Positions 1 through 6,243 of a stretch of 13,715 nt of DNA are shown here, one piece after another. Position numbers and translations under genes: made by a program. Positions within the stretch are counted from its first letter, which is position 1. Each line of letters opens with the position of its first letter. Source of the stretch: Nitratidesulfovibrio sp044433065 (GTDB taxonomy: Bacteria > Desulfobacterota > Desulfovibrionia > Desulfovibrionales > Desulfovibrionaceae); contig JAWXUA010000069.1 of assembly GCA_044433065.1 (NCBI GenBank), positions 1 through 13,715 on the forward strand, read 5' to 3'. The notes under the pieces are model-generated. The model worked only from the letters and a program-made list of their open reading frames with translations, was not told where the DNA came from and searched no databases.

Positions 1-330
1 ATGAATAATCATAAAAACTTAGCAAGAATCCTGCCGTCGTTGTCGACTCGCTTCGTCCTGCTGTTCCTCAGCGCGGAGAGAACTTCTAGGGGAAAGCAGC
101 CTCGCCGTCAACACTTTTTTCCATTTTTTTGAAAGTTTTTTATACTTTCTTTTGCTTCTTTATATATTTTTTGAAAATATCATATTATTTCAGTATATTA
201 AGATGCATCAGATAAAAGTTGCCCTGCACGCAAACTTAGCACACACAAAAAAAGGCGAAGCCAAGCCCCGCCCTCCTTCTTATATATTGATACTTGGTGC
301 CCACTTCGCACCATCTTGAACCATACAGCC
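1..330. other. AT-rich region without a convincing gene
   Basis: An ORF of 43 codons runs from the ATG at base 1 to a TGA at 130-132, but its upstream context is outside the window and its composition is not protein-like, so I do not call it. Bases 110-210 are strongly AT-rich. A sigma70-like pair (TTGAAA at 171-176, 17-bp spacer, TATATT at 194-199, plus strand) is present but faces no gene and may be chance in AT-rich DNA. The only well-supported element is the mltD terminator at 247-272. Confidence 0.5.
247..272 (-). terminator. Rho-independent terminator of mltD
   Basis: Read on the minus strand, the sequence GGCGGGGCTTGGCTTCGCC folds into an 8-bp stem (two G.U pairs) with a TTG loop and is followed at once by seven T. 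It lies about 60 bases past the mltD stop codon and points the same way, so it very probably ends that transcript. On the plus strand no T run follows the hairpin, so it is not bidirectional. Confidence 0.8.
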
Positions 331-2334
331 TTAATTCCGTGTAATGTTCAACACATCACCAGGGCGCAAAACAGATTGCTCAGTCAAGCCGTTCCGCTCA
401 AGCAGTGCCGTTGTGCTCATATTCAAGCCTTTTGCAATGCTCCAGATAGTGTCGCCACTCTGCACAACGTAGGTTCCTGCGGACTTTGGCATGCTAGAAG
501 TTATTGGAATATTAAGACAACGATTAATGCCAACAGCGCGCGGATCACTAATACCGTTGTTTTTCATGATGGTCTCAACATCTGTGCCGTATTTGCGCGC
601 AATACTGTATAGAGTTTCGCCCTTTTTGACCACGTGAGCCACGTAGTCCTGCGTTACCACAGTATCTTTCTTTGTGGCTGGACCCTTTGCCTGCGGCTGT
701 TCTTTCTTAGATGCTGTTAGCGGTGTTGTCGCATCCTTGCTTGTGGATAGACTTTGAGCAAGAGTGAGCCCACTCTCTCCATCCTTCGCTTTCACTGGAA
801 TTTTCAAGTGCTGACCTATGCGCAAGCTCGATTTGCTCGTCAAGTTGTTCGCTTCCATAAGCACTTTCCAGCCAAGGTCATGGGCATGCGCGATATCATA
901 TAAAGTGTCGCCCTTTTTGACGATATAGTCCCGTGTCTCACCTGTAAAGTGAGGTGCTTCATGCCTAGGCATCGGCTGTTTTTCTTGCTTTTTCTGATTT
1001 TTCTGGCGTCCACTTTGCGCAGAATCACGCGCGAGGCCAGCATGCAAATCCGCACCAGCCTTGCTTGGAATCATAATAGTAGAGCCAATACGCAAACGCT
1101 TTGGCGACACATTATTCACACGACACAGAACAGAAACAGGAACGCCACATCTCTTGCTGATGCCCCCTAAGGTATCGCCCTTCTTAATCTTATAGGACGT
1201 CCATCCTGCATATGTCTTACGTGGCTTCGCTAAAAACGCCATGGCAGCTTGACTCGTATCCGCGTCAAGATAGACCGTACTAGCACTGTCTGGTGGGCTG
1301 ACATAGCGGCGAAATGCAGCATTGCGCTGTGTGAAATCGTCCCATGAAATGCCTATGGCCTCAGTCAAGGCCAACAAGTCCGTCCCAGCTGGCACCTTCA
1401 CAGCCACAAGCTGAGGGGCATCCTTATCAAAATCATCAAAGCCCAAATCCTCAAGACTGCGCATAATCTTGGTTACAGCCAAAAAGCTTGGCGCATAACG
1501 CTGACTTTCCAGCTTCAAACGCGCATTGCGGCTCGTGCTTTTGCGTGCCAAGTCAAAGAAATTATCGGTATTGGTCTCTTTCAGCGCGCGTAAAACAGTG
1601 CCTTCACCTGCATTATATGCCGTCACAACTAACAGCCAATCACCAAAGTAATTATATAATACTTTCAAATAGTTAACAGCTGCGTGCGTGGCCTTATATA
1701 CATCGCGCCGCTCATCAATCCACCAGTCCTGCTGTAAACCATACGCCCGACCAGTGCCTGGCATAAACTGCCACACACCAGCAGCTCCAGCATGGGACAC
1801 AGCTGATGGACGATAAACACTCTCGATCATACCAAGATAGGCCAGCTCTTCTGGAATACCATTTTCTCTAAATGTTTTGCGTATATACGGCAAATATGGG
1901 GACGCATTTTTAACCATATGCTTAATGGTAACGCGGCTTTTATGCACATAAAAGGAAAAATATGGCATAATCATTTCATAATCAGCCACAGACAAAACTC
2001 GGTCAAGGTCCGTCACGGTCAACAAAGCTTTGCGCTCTGCGTCGGTCAAGGCTTTGCCATCTTGATATTTTGACGGCAAAGTAAGGTCGAGCACCTCTGT
2101 GGGCACAACCACATCTGCATCCTTCTCTAAATCTAAAGGACCTAAAGAACTGGTACTCTCACCACCCTTGAAATCCTGACCACCGGTTTTCACATCTTGG
2201 CTAGGCTCTTGGCCTACAGTTGGGCCCGTACCGCCGCCAACCTGCGAGCGTGGCGCACACGCACCCAGTGACAAAATCAAAACCACTATCATTATATATG
2301 GAAGACGGCGGCAAGCTGCACCTATCTGCATCAT
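331..2334 (-). CDS. mltD: MltD-type membrane-bound lytic murein transglycosylase lipoprotein with four LysM repeats
   Basis: The enzyme would cleave the MurNAc-GlcNAc bond of peptidoglycan with 1,6-anhydro ring formation, probably anchored to the inner face of the outer membrane. The frame is open to 2436, but I start at 2334 (667 aa). There AAGGA sits 8 bases upstream, and the first 26 residues form a lipoprotein signal (hydrophobic stretch, then lipobox LGAC with Cys26); the longer start would bury this signal. The SLT domain (about residues 156-266) carries the catalytic Glu171 in GMIESVYRP and the motifs AGVWQFMPGTGRAYGL and AYNAGEGTV. Four LysM modules follow at about 381-423, 470-513, 566-610 and 621-664, each opening with a Y/V..K/S-G-[DE]-T signature and separated by Lys/Gln/Ser-rich linkers. 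E. coli MltD is shorter, with fewer LysM repeats, but the architecture is the same. The gene diverges from rlmB and has its own terminator. Confidence 0.93.
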   Translation of the reverse strand: MMQIGAACRRLPYIMIVVLILSLGACAPRSQVGGGTGPTVGQEPSQDVKTGGQDFKGGESTSSLGPLDLEKDADVVVPTEVLDLTLPSKYQDGKALTDAERKALLTVTDLDRVLSVADYEMIMPYFSFYVHKSRVTIKHMVKNASPYLPYIRKTFRENGIPEELAYLGMIESVYRPSAVSHAGAAGVWQFMPGTGRAYGLQQDWWIDERRDVYKATHAAVNYLKVLYNYFGDWLLVVTAYNAGEGTVLRALKETNTDNFFDLARKSTSRNARLKLESQRYAPSFLAVTKIMRSLEDLGFDDFDKDAPQLVAVKVPAGTDLLALTEAIGISWDDFTQRNAAFRRYVSPPDSASTVYLDADTSQAAMAFLAKPRKTYAGWTSYKIKKGDTLGGISKRCGVPVSVLCRVNNVSPKRLRIGSTIMIPSKAGADLHAGLARDSAQSGRQKNQKKQEKQPMPRHEAPHFTGETRDYIVKKGDTLYDIAHAHDLGWKVLMEANNLTSKSSLRIGQHLKIPVKAKDGESGLTLAQSLSTSKDATTPLTASKKEQPQAKGPATKKDTVVTQDYVAHVVKKGETLYSIARKYGTDVETIMKNNGISDPRAVGINRCLNIPITSSMPKSAGTYVVQSGDTIWSIAKGLNMSTTALLERNGLTEQSVLRPGDVLNITRN

Positions 2335-2643
2335 GGCATGGGTCCTTCTTTGCGTCGTTATCATCGTTGTCTGCATAATTTTCCGTAGAAAGCACGATGC
2401 CCAAAGCCTCTTGGGCAAATTCACATCTGGCATCAAGCCTTGCGCATAGTTCCAAACAATGGCAAACCAAGCACATGTACATGAGCGTCACCATAAAAAA
2501 GGTGTTCACCACTGTGTAGCACAAGTCCTTGCATTCAGTTAGGCCAGAACTTTGTAACCTACATAAAGCCTACAATTGATGCAAGGCCAAAACGTACACT
2601 CAAAAAACACAAATAACATACTATAATATAAGGATATTTCCCA
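2335..2643. other. Divergent intergenic region between mltD and rlmB
   Basis: This region holds the leader and presumably the promoters of both flanking genes. The mltD Shine-Dalgarno AAGGA (minus) occupies 2343-2347, and the rlmB Shine-Dalgarno AAGGA (plus) occupies 2630-2634. A 7-bp perfect hairpin (TGCCCAA / TTGGGCA, 2398-2417) would lie in the mltD leader; no T run follows on either strand. I found no pair of -35/-10 boxes good enough to call. Open frames extend here upstream of mltD, but they lack ribosome binding sites. Confidence 0.5.
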
Positions 2644-3750
2644 ATGAACAAGCCATATAGAGGCGCAGAGCAATCCAACGATAGGCGCAATTCCCATAAA
2701 AAAAGAGATGAGAATGGCGGTCAAGGAGCCAGAAACACCTATGGTCGCGCCCATGAGCGAACCAGCGACCGCAACAGTGAACGCAACGCAGATCGCCCAA
2801 GCGGCCGCACAAACGGCCCCCACCGCCGAGGCCCTAAATCTGCTGTTACACGCGAAGAAGCTTCCACAGGCATGCGCCATGAGCAATTCAGCTCTCCATC
2901 TCGTGGTCCGCGTGCTCCGCTTAACTCCCGTGGCCCTAAAGACGCTGATGACTTCGATATGTCTTACGATACAGACAACCAAGATATGTCCGAGACTCAA
3001 GACCATGTCGAACAAGCTGTGCTCCCCGGCATCAAGCCCGTTCTCGAGCTTTTGGACAGCGATCCAGCTCGCATTGATACCGTGCTCATCCGCCGTGGAC
3101 GCCGCTCCACAGACACCGACACGCTCATGGACAAATGTCGCCTCAACCACGTGCGTTTCAACCTCGTGGACGGTCCAGCCCTCGAAAAGCTCTATACCGG
3201 TGCGCACCAAGGCGTTGTGGCCCGTCTCTACGCAGCCGGCTACATCGAAGTTGATGAAATGCTCACCAAAGCCATGGACGCGCCGCTGCCCATCATCATA
3301 GCTCTCGACCAAGTGCAAGACCCTGGTAATGCAGGAACTCTTGCCCGCTCCCTCTACGCGCTCGGCGGTGCAGGGCTCATCGTGCCACGTCACAACGCAG
3401 CCTATCTCGGTGCCAGTGCCCAACGCGCAGCCGCAGGTGCTCTCGAAAAGCTGCCTGTAGCACGCGTGACCAACCTCGCCCGAGCCCTCGACGACGCCAT
3501 CGACGCAGGCTTCACCGTCTACGGGGCCATGCTCGGTGACAACAGCGTCAACGCATTCACCACCAAGCTCCACACCCCATGTATCCTCGTCCTTGGCAAC
3601 GAAGATAAAGGCATCCGCCCTAACGTGGCCAAGCGTTGCCACAAGCTCCTGCATATCCCCATGCTCCGCGACTTCGACTCCCTCAATGTCGCTCAAGCTG
3701 GTGCGCTGTTATTAGGTGAGTTTGCTAGGGATTTATTGGTTGGAAAGTAG
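2644..3750 (+). CDS. rlmB: RlmB-like 23S rRNA (guanosine-2'-O-)-methyltransferase, SPOUT/TrmH family, with a long disordered N-terminus
   Basis: It would transfer a methyl group from S-adenosylmethionine to a ribose 2'-OH in 23S rRNA (G2251 in E. coli for RlmB) in the cytoplasm. Start: ATG with AAGGA 9 bases upstream. Residues 1-125 are low-complexity, rich in Arg, Asn, Ser, Asp and Gly, with no recognisable domain. Residues 128-205 look like the L30-like substrate-binding domain (GIKPVLELL, then GAHQGVVA). Residues 215-368 are the knotted SPOUT domain with its three motifs: DQVQDPGNAGTLARS (222-236), LVLGNEDKGIRP (316-327) and IPMLRDFDSLNVAQAGA (338-354). Usual RlmB length is about 245 aa, so the 368 aa here are explained by the N-terminal extension. 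The exact target base cannot be read from sequence; another TrmH-family role is possible. A bidirectional terminator follows. Confidence 0.92.
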   Translation: MNKPYRGAEQSNDRRNSHKKRDENGGQGARNTYGRAHERTSDRNSERNADRPSGRTNGPHRRGPKSAVTREEASTGMRHEQFSSPSRGPRAPLNSRGPKDADDFDMSYDTDNQDMSETQDHVEQAVLPGIKPVLELLDSDPARIDTVLIRRGRRSTDTDTLMDKCRLNHVRFNLVDGPALEKLYTGAHQGVVARLYAAGYIEVDEMLTKAMDAPLPIIIALDQVQDPGNAGTLARSLYALGGAGLIVPRHNAAYLGASAQRAAAGALEKLPVARVTNLARALDDAIDAGFTVYGAMLGDNSVNAFTTKLHTPCILVLGNEDKGIRPNVAKRCHKLLHIPMLRDFDSLNVAQAGALLLGEFARDLLVGK

Positions 3751-3778
3751 ATATAGGGCTATTTTTTAAAGCCCACAC

Positions 3779-3820
3779 AAAAAACAAAAAAGCCTTGGTA
3801 TCAAAACCAAGGCTTTTTTA
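3779..3820. terminator. Bidirectional terminator, copy 1 of a 42-bp repeat
   Basis: AGCCTTGGT (3791-3799) pairs with ACCAAGGCT (3806-3814) around the loop ATCAAA. The stem is flanked by A runs on the left and a T run on the right, so it can work in both directions. It lies between the stop of rlmB (plus) and the stop of the CI-like gene (minus). The whole 42 bases recur at 4555-4596 with one substitution. Confidence 0.88.
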
Positions 3821-3845
3821 GTGCATAGTAAAACACTATGCCGCA

Positions 3846-4235
3846 TCACATACGTGCAATACGGCGAAGTATTTCCTCTGTAAGAGCAGTAGATGGAATA
3901 CCACACAAAGCGGCAGCAATCCGCATGCGCTCTTCAGAAGCATTGCCAGTTTCATATTGTCCTTCAGGAGTTATATAAATATAACACGAACCATAACCCG
4001 TGAGCACCCATTCAGGATGCACACTCTTCACTCTCAATAAGAAAAACAGCCATTTCTCAGGAAAATCGCCGCCATTGCGCACCTTCTTCACAGCTCGCTG
4101 TACAGCTCCAACACTAATACCTAAAAAAGCCGCGAGCTCTTCACATGTGCGACAAGCCGTTACACTAAAGAACCGATACAGTTGTTGATCAGCGGCATCC
4201 TCAGACAGGGCAATCTTATCTCGAAAAGTTGGCAT
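3846..4235 (-). CDS. CI-like helix-turn-helix DNA-binding protein
   Basis: A 129-aa protein, probably a transcriptional regulator. The segment from about residue 30 to 65 reads as an HTH (CEELAAFLGISVGAVQRAVK), followed by NGGDFPEKWLFFLLRVKSVHPEWVLTGYG. That second part matches the pattern of the phage CI repressor N-terminal family (Pfam Phage_CI_repr), in which a 'P..WL' helix and a closing 'dWLltG.G' are typical. The remaining 50 residues are too short for the peptidase-like dimerisation domain of full CI repressors, and no S24 catalytic Ser/Lys pair is visible. Start: ATG with AGGAG 7 bases upstream. A 28-bp inverted repeat lies directly upstream, so self-repression is plausible. No phage structural, integrase or recombinase genes are near. 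It sits between two copies of a 42-bp terminator repeat. Target genes are unknown. Confidence 0.75.
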   Translation of the reverse strand: MPTFRDKIALSEDAADQQLYRFFSVTACRTCEELAAFLGISVGAVQRAVKKVRNGGDFPEKWLFFLLRVKSVHPEWVLTGYGSCYIYITPEGQYETGNASEERMRIAAALCGIPSTALTEEILRRIARM

Positions 4236-4257
4236 GTATTCGCTCCTAAAGTTTTGA

Positions 4258-4285
4258 CATTTGCTTGTACCAAATCAAACAAATG
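4258..4285. promoter_or_regulatory. Operator-like inverted repeat upstream of the CI-like gene
   Basis: CATTTGCTTG (4258-4267) and CAAACAAATG (4276-4285) are reverse complements with one mismatch, separated by 8 bases. The dyad begins about 10 bases upstream of the regulator's Shine-Dalgarno. Its centre contains TGGTACAAG on the minus strand, which could serve as an extended -10. This placement fits an autoregulatory operator bound by the CI-like protein. That is inference; no other copy was found in the window. Confidence 0.6.
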
Positions 4286-4286
4286 C

Positions 4287-4377
4287 CGGGAGCTCAACAC
4301 CGGAACGAGCGTACGGCGGAGTTATTCCCCTCATAAGAAGGTATTGTATTCCTCGCACTCCCGACCGTACGCGCAAG
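4287..4377. repeat. Structured intergenic repeat, copy 1
   Basis: About 80-85% identical to the copy at 4621-4713 by hand alignment. Outer arms CGGGAG (4287-4292) and CTCCCG (4358-4363) pair, and an inner helix GGAGT (4318-4322) / ATTCC (4348-4352) pairs with one G.U. A further pair, GCGTACGG / CCGTACGC, crosses the outer helix, though CGTACG is itself palindromic, so this may mean little. No coding potential is apparent. The family is unknown to me. Confidence 0.7.
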
Positions 4378-4554
4378 CATAGAGCGTCGCGAAGGCAGCG
4401 AGTGCGGAGGCGACACCGTAGTACGGTCCGCTCGTTCTAAAAGGGCGTGTTGAGCGCCACTCAAAAAAGAATGCCTGAAAGGGATAGAGATTGCAAGCGT
4501 GGGATGAATTGGGCACTAGATAAGAAGTCTCAAATATAAACGAGGCCTGCTCTA

Positions 4555-4596
4555 AAAAAACAAAAAAGCCTTGGCATCAAAACCAAGGCTTTTTTA
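4555..4596. terminator. Bidirectional terminator, copy 2 of a 42-bp repeat
   Basis: It differs from 3779-3820 at a single base in the loop-side position (C for T). The AGCCTTGG / CCAAGGCT stem has A and T runs on both sides. It lies about 130 bases past the fliO stop and can end transcripts coming from fliO on the minus strand. If so, repeat copy 2 would be in the fliO 3' untranslated region. Confidence 0.82.
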
Positions 4597-4617
4597 TGGC
4601 TCTTTATATGAAACAAA

Positions 4618-4713
4618 AGTCGGGAGCTACACACCGGAACCAGCTAGCTGCGGAGTTATTCCCTTATAAAAAGGTATTGTACTCCTCGTACTCCCGACTG
4701 TATGCGCGAAGCT
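4618..4713. repeat. Structured intergenic repeat, copy 2
   Basis: The outer arms AGTCGGGAG (4618-4626) and CTCCCGACT (4691-4699) pair perfectly over 9 bp. The inner helix GGAGT (4652-4656) / ACTCC (4681-4685) is also perfect. The segments CACACCGGAAC, CGGAGTTATTCC and AAGGTATTGTA are shared nearly unchanged with copy 1, while the variable segment in between (around 4641-4650) differs. This pattern suggests a conserved RNA or DNA fold rather than a coding repeat. Confidence 0.7.
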
Positions 4714-4728
4714 AGGAAAAAAAGCGGC

Positions 4729-5238
4729 CTACGATGTTTTCTTGCCCTGTAGAAGTTTATTAAATTGCTGAATCAATTTGTTATCTGGTGGATTTTTTAC
4801 AGATGGAGCGGCAGAAGTCATACCCGAGGTAGAAGTCGTATCAGTCGCCGACTTTTCCGCATCCTCAACAGGCAGTTCCGTAAGCAAAGTAATATTCTGG
4901 TCTGTAATACCGAGCACAAGCCGCTTCTCAAGACAACGCACAATCATGATGCCCTTACGAGGTCCGAGGCTGAGCTGGCCCTCAAGGCGCAATGCTTCAC
5001 GATGGATATTGGCCGCCCGTGGCATCATATTGAACAGGCCATAACGACGCGCCGCCCAAAAACATGCCCACAAAAGAGCTAACAAAAGCATCAAGACAGC
5101 CATGGACTCAAAATAACCATCCCACGCAATCTCACTTTGAGTGAAAGTCATGGGCTCTTCTGTAAGTGTTTGGGTCTCTTGAATATTTTGACTGCTTTCG
5201 AGAATACTTTCATGATTAGAGGCGACTTCGTTGGACAT
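4729..5238 (-). CDS. fliO: FliO/MopB-type flagellar biosynthesis protein
   Basis: FliO is a small inner-membrane protein that helps assemble the FliPQR gate of the flagellar type III export apparatus. The 169-aa product has a short periplasmic Ser/Glu/Thr-rich N-terminus, one transmembrane helix at about residues 43-63 (MAVLMLLLALLWACFW), and a cytoplasmic core (82-121). The core shows the family pattern LRLEGQLSLGPRKGIMIVRC, then RLVLGITDQNITLLTEL; a Ser/Thr/Asp-rich tail follows. The start has AAGGAG about 7 bases upstream. The gene follows yggS with a 23-base gap and is probably co-transcribed with it. No other flagellar gene is in the window, which is unusual because fliO normally sits with fliN and fliP. 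The low sequence conservation of FliO leaves some doubt. Confidence 0.85.
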   Translation of the reverse strand: MSNEVASNHESILESSQNIQETQTLTEEPMTFTQSEIAWDGYFESMAVLMLLLALLWACFWAARRYGLFNMMPRAANIHREALRLEGQLSLGPRKGIMIVRCLEKRLVLGITDQNITLLTELPVEDAEKSATDTTSTSGMTSAAPSVKNPPDNKLIQQFNKLLQGKKTS

Positions 5239-5261
5239 GTGCTCTCCTTAAGAAAAATCCT

Positions 5262-5969
5262 TTAACTTCTCAAGCCGAAAATATCAGTACCAACGCGTAC
5301 CAAGGTCGCACCCTCTTCAATGGCCTGAACAAAGTCGCCAGACATACCCATGGAAAGATGAGGCAAGGCAAGACCTGTGCGGACAGCGAGCTCATCACGA
5401 AGAGTACGCAACTGTGCGAAGAAAGGGCGTGCGGCTTCGCCATCGTCAAAAAATGGGGGCAAGCACATGAGACCTTGCAGGCGTAGGGAAGGTACGCTCA
5501 TGATGAGGTCGGCAAGGGCAGGAAGGTCTTCAGGAGTAACACCAGATTTTTGTGGTTCATTGCCCACATTGACTTGAATGAGAATATCTTGCGTGGCTTG
5601 TTGACCTTGCTCTGCTCTTTTCAGCATCGCTTTATGGAGAGCATCCGCGAGTTTTTCGGAGCCAATGGTGTGGATAAGGTCAAAGCGGCCTGCCACATCT
5701 TTGGCTTTTTTGCTTTGGATATGGCCGATGAAGTGCCAGTGAATGGGCAAAGCTTGCAAATCTTCAAGCTTTTGCAGAGCTTCTTGCACGTAATTCTCAC
5801 CAAAGTGAACGTGACCGGCTTGTGCAACGGTGGCGATGGCAGAGGCTGGATGGAGCTTGCTTACGGCAATGAGCTGTACATCTTCAGCTTGACGTCCCGC
5901 ACTCTTGATGGCCGTTGCAAGACGTTCTTGCACACTATGAAAACGCTCAATGAGTTCTACATCCTGCAT
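5262..5969 (-). CDS. yggS: YggS/PROSC-family pyridoxal phosphate homeostasis protein
   Basis: A PLP-binding protein with the alanine-racemase-like TIM-barrel fold and no known enzyme activity; it helps balance the cytoplasmic PLP pool. At 235 aa it has the usual family length. Lys38 in LIAVSKLHP is the expected Schiff-base lysine. Family signatures follow in order: HFGENYVQEA (55-64), IHWHFIGHIQSKKAK (76-90), a KSGV turn at 141-144, GLMCLPP (166-172) and LSMGMSGDFVQAIEEGATLVRVGTDIFG (205-232, the phosphate-binding end). The start ATG is preceded by a weaker purine-rich stretch (AAGAAGGGAAG). It lies between era and fliO on the same strand, but 274 bases with a large palindrome separate it from era, so it may be partly uncoupled from era. 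Confidence 0.96.
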   Translation of the reverse strand: MQDVELIERFHSVQERLATAIKSAGRQAEDVQLIAVSKLHPASAIATVAQAGHVHFGENYVQEALQKLEDLQALPIHWHFIGHIQSKKAKDVAGRFDLIHTIGSEKLADALHKAMLKRAEQGQQATQDILIQVNVGNEPQKSGVTPEDLPALADLIMSVPSLRLQGLMCLPPFFDDGEAARPFFAQLRTLRDELAVRTGLALPHLSMGMSGDFVQAIEEGATLVRVGTDIFGLRS

Positions 5970-6110
5970 ACGCTACTTCCCTTCTTCCTAATCTCACAAG
6001 CCTAGCTAAACTTCCAATCGAAGCCACAAACTTTGCAGCCACCCTCTCCACCATGTGGCCGTTGACTCACATACAACGGACCTCACGCCATCCACAAATA
6101 AAAAGTTTAG

Positions 6111-6238
6111 GAAGGGAGGGGGGCTGGGGGAGGGAAGCCCTTTTTAGCTGCCCGAAGGGTGCCGAAGGCACAGCCGTTAGGCGAGCGCAGCGAGTCTTAC
6201 GGATGCAGACAGCAACGCTAAGGGTTTCCCTCCTCCCT
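6111..6238. repeat. Large multi-branched palindromic element between era and yggS
   Basis: The outer arms 6126-6148 and 6217-6238 pair over about 17 bp: GGAGGGAA with TTCCCTCC, then CCC/GGG, then TTAGC/GCTAA, with a small bulge. Inside, GCTG (6147-6150) and CAGC (6171-6174) close a branch holding two GAA-loop hairpins in tandem, CCCgaaGGG and TGCCgaaGGCA. Next comes CCGTtAG ... CTtACGG around a GCGAGCGCAGCGAGT loop. The element could be a dispersed REP-like repeat, an attenuator in the era-yggS transcript, or a structured RNA. No coding potential is evident. Confidence 0.65.
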
Positions 6239-6243
6239 CAAAA

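Larger units (their letters stand above)
4236..4728. other. Repeat-rich intergenic island between the CI-like gene and fliO
   Basis: This 493-bp gap holds, in order: the regulator's ribosome binding site and operator-like dyad, repeat copy 1, a palindrome-rich stretch, terminator copy 2, and repeat copy 2. The stretch 4381-4460 contains several short self-complementary pieces, for example GTCGC / GCGAC and GGCG tgttgag CGCC. The 9-mer GAACGAGCG inside repeat 1 has its complement CGCTCGTTC near 4430-4438. A 61-codon ORF on the minus strand (4331-4516) lies across these repeats and is not protein-like. I see no gene here. Confidence 0.6.

Noticed and set aside
1..132. 43-codon ORF at the left edge
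   Set aside because: No visible ribosome binding site (window starts at the ATG), Arg/Ser/Phe-rich composition, ends in a T tract; more likely non-coding spacer.
2335..2436. 34-codon N-terminal extension of mltD
   Set aside because: It would place a non-signal segment before the lipoprotein signal, while the ATG at 2334 has a well-placed AAGGA.
2622..2627. Perfect TATAAT before rlmB
   Set aside because: Transcription would start around the ribosome binding site at 2630-2634, removing it, and no -35 lies at the right distance.
2539..3696. 385-codon minus-strand ORF opposite rlmB
   Set aside because: It mirrors rlmB codons; its residues are those expected from the antisense frame of a GC-biased gene (Val/Glu/Gly/His-rich), with no domain, and rlmB has clear SPOUT motifs.
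3846..4235. Interpretation as part of a resident prophage
   Set aside because: Only one CI-like HTH gene is present; no integrase, structural, lysis or att sites are visible, and housekeeping genes flank it on both sides.
4254..4259. Perfect TTGACA on the plus strand in the regulator's upstream region
   Set aside because: No acceptable -10 follows at 16-18 bp and no plus-strand gene lies downstream; the overlap with the dyad explains the sequence.
4331..4516. 61-codon minus-strand ORF across repeat copy 1
   Set aside because: It crosses the repeat and palindromes; no ribosome binding site or recognisable motif.
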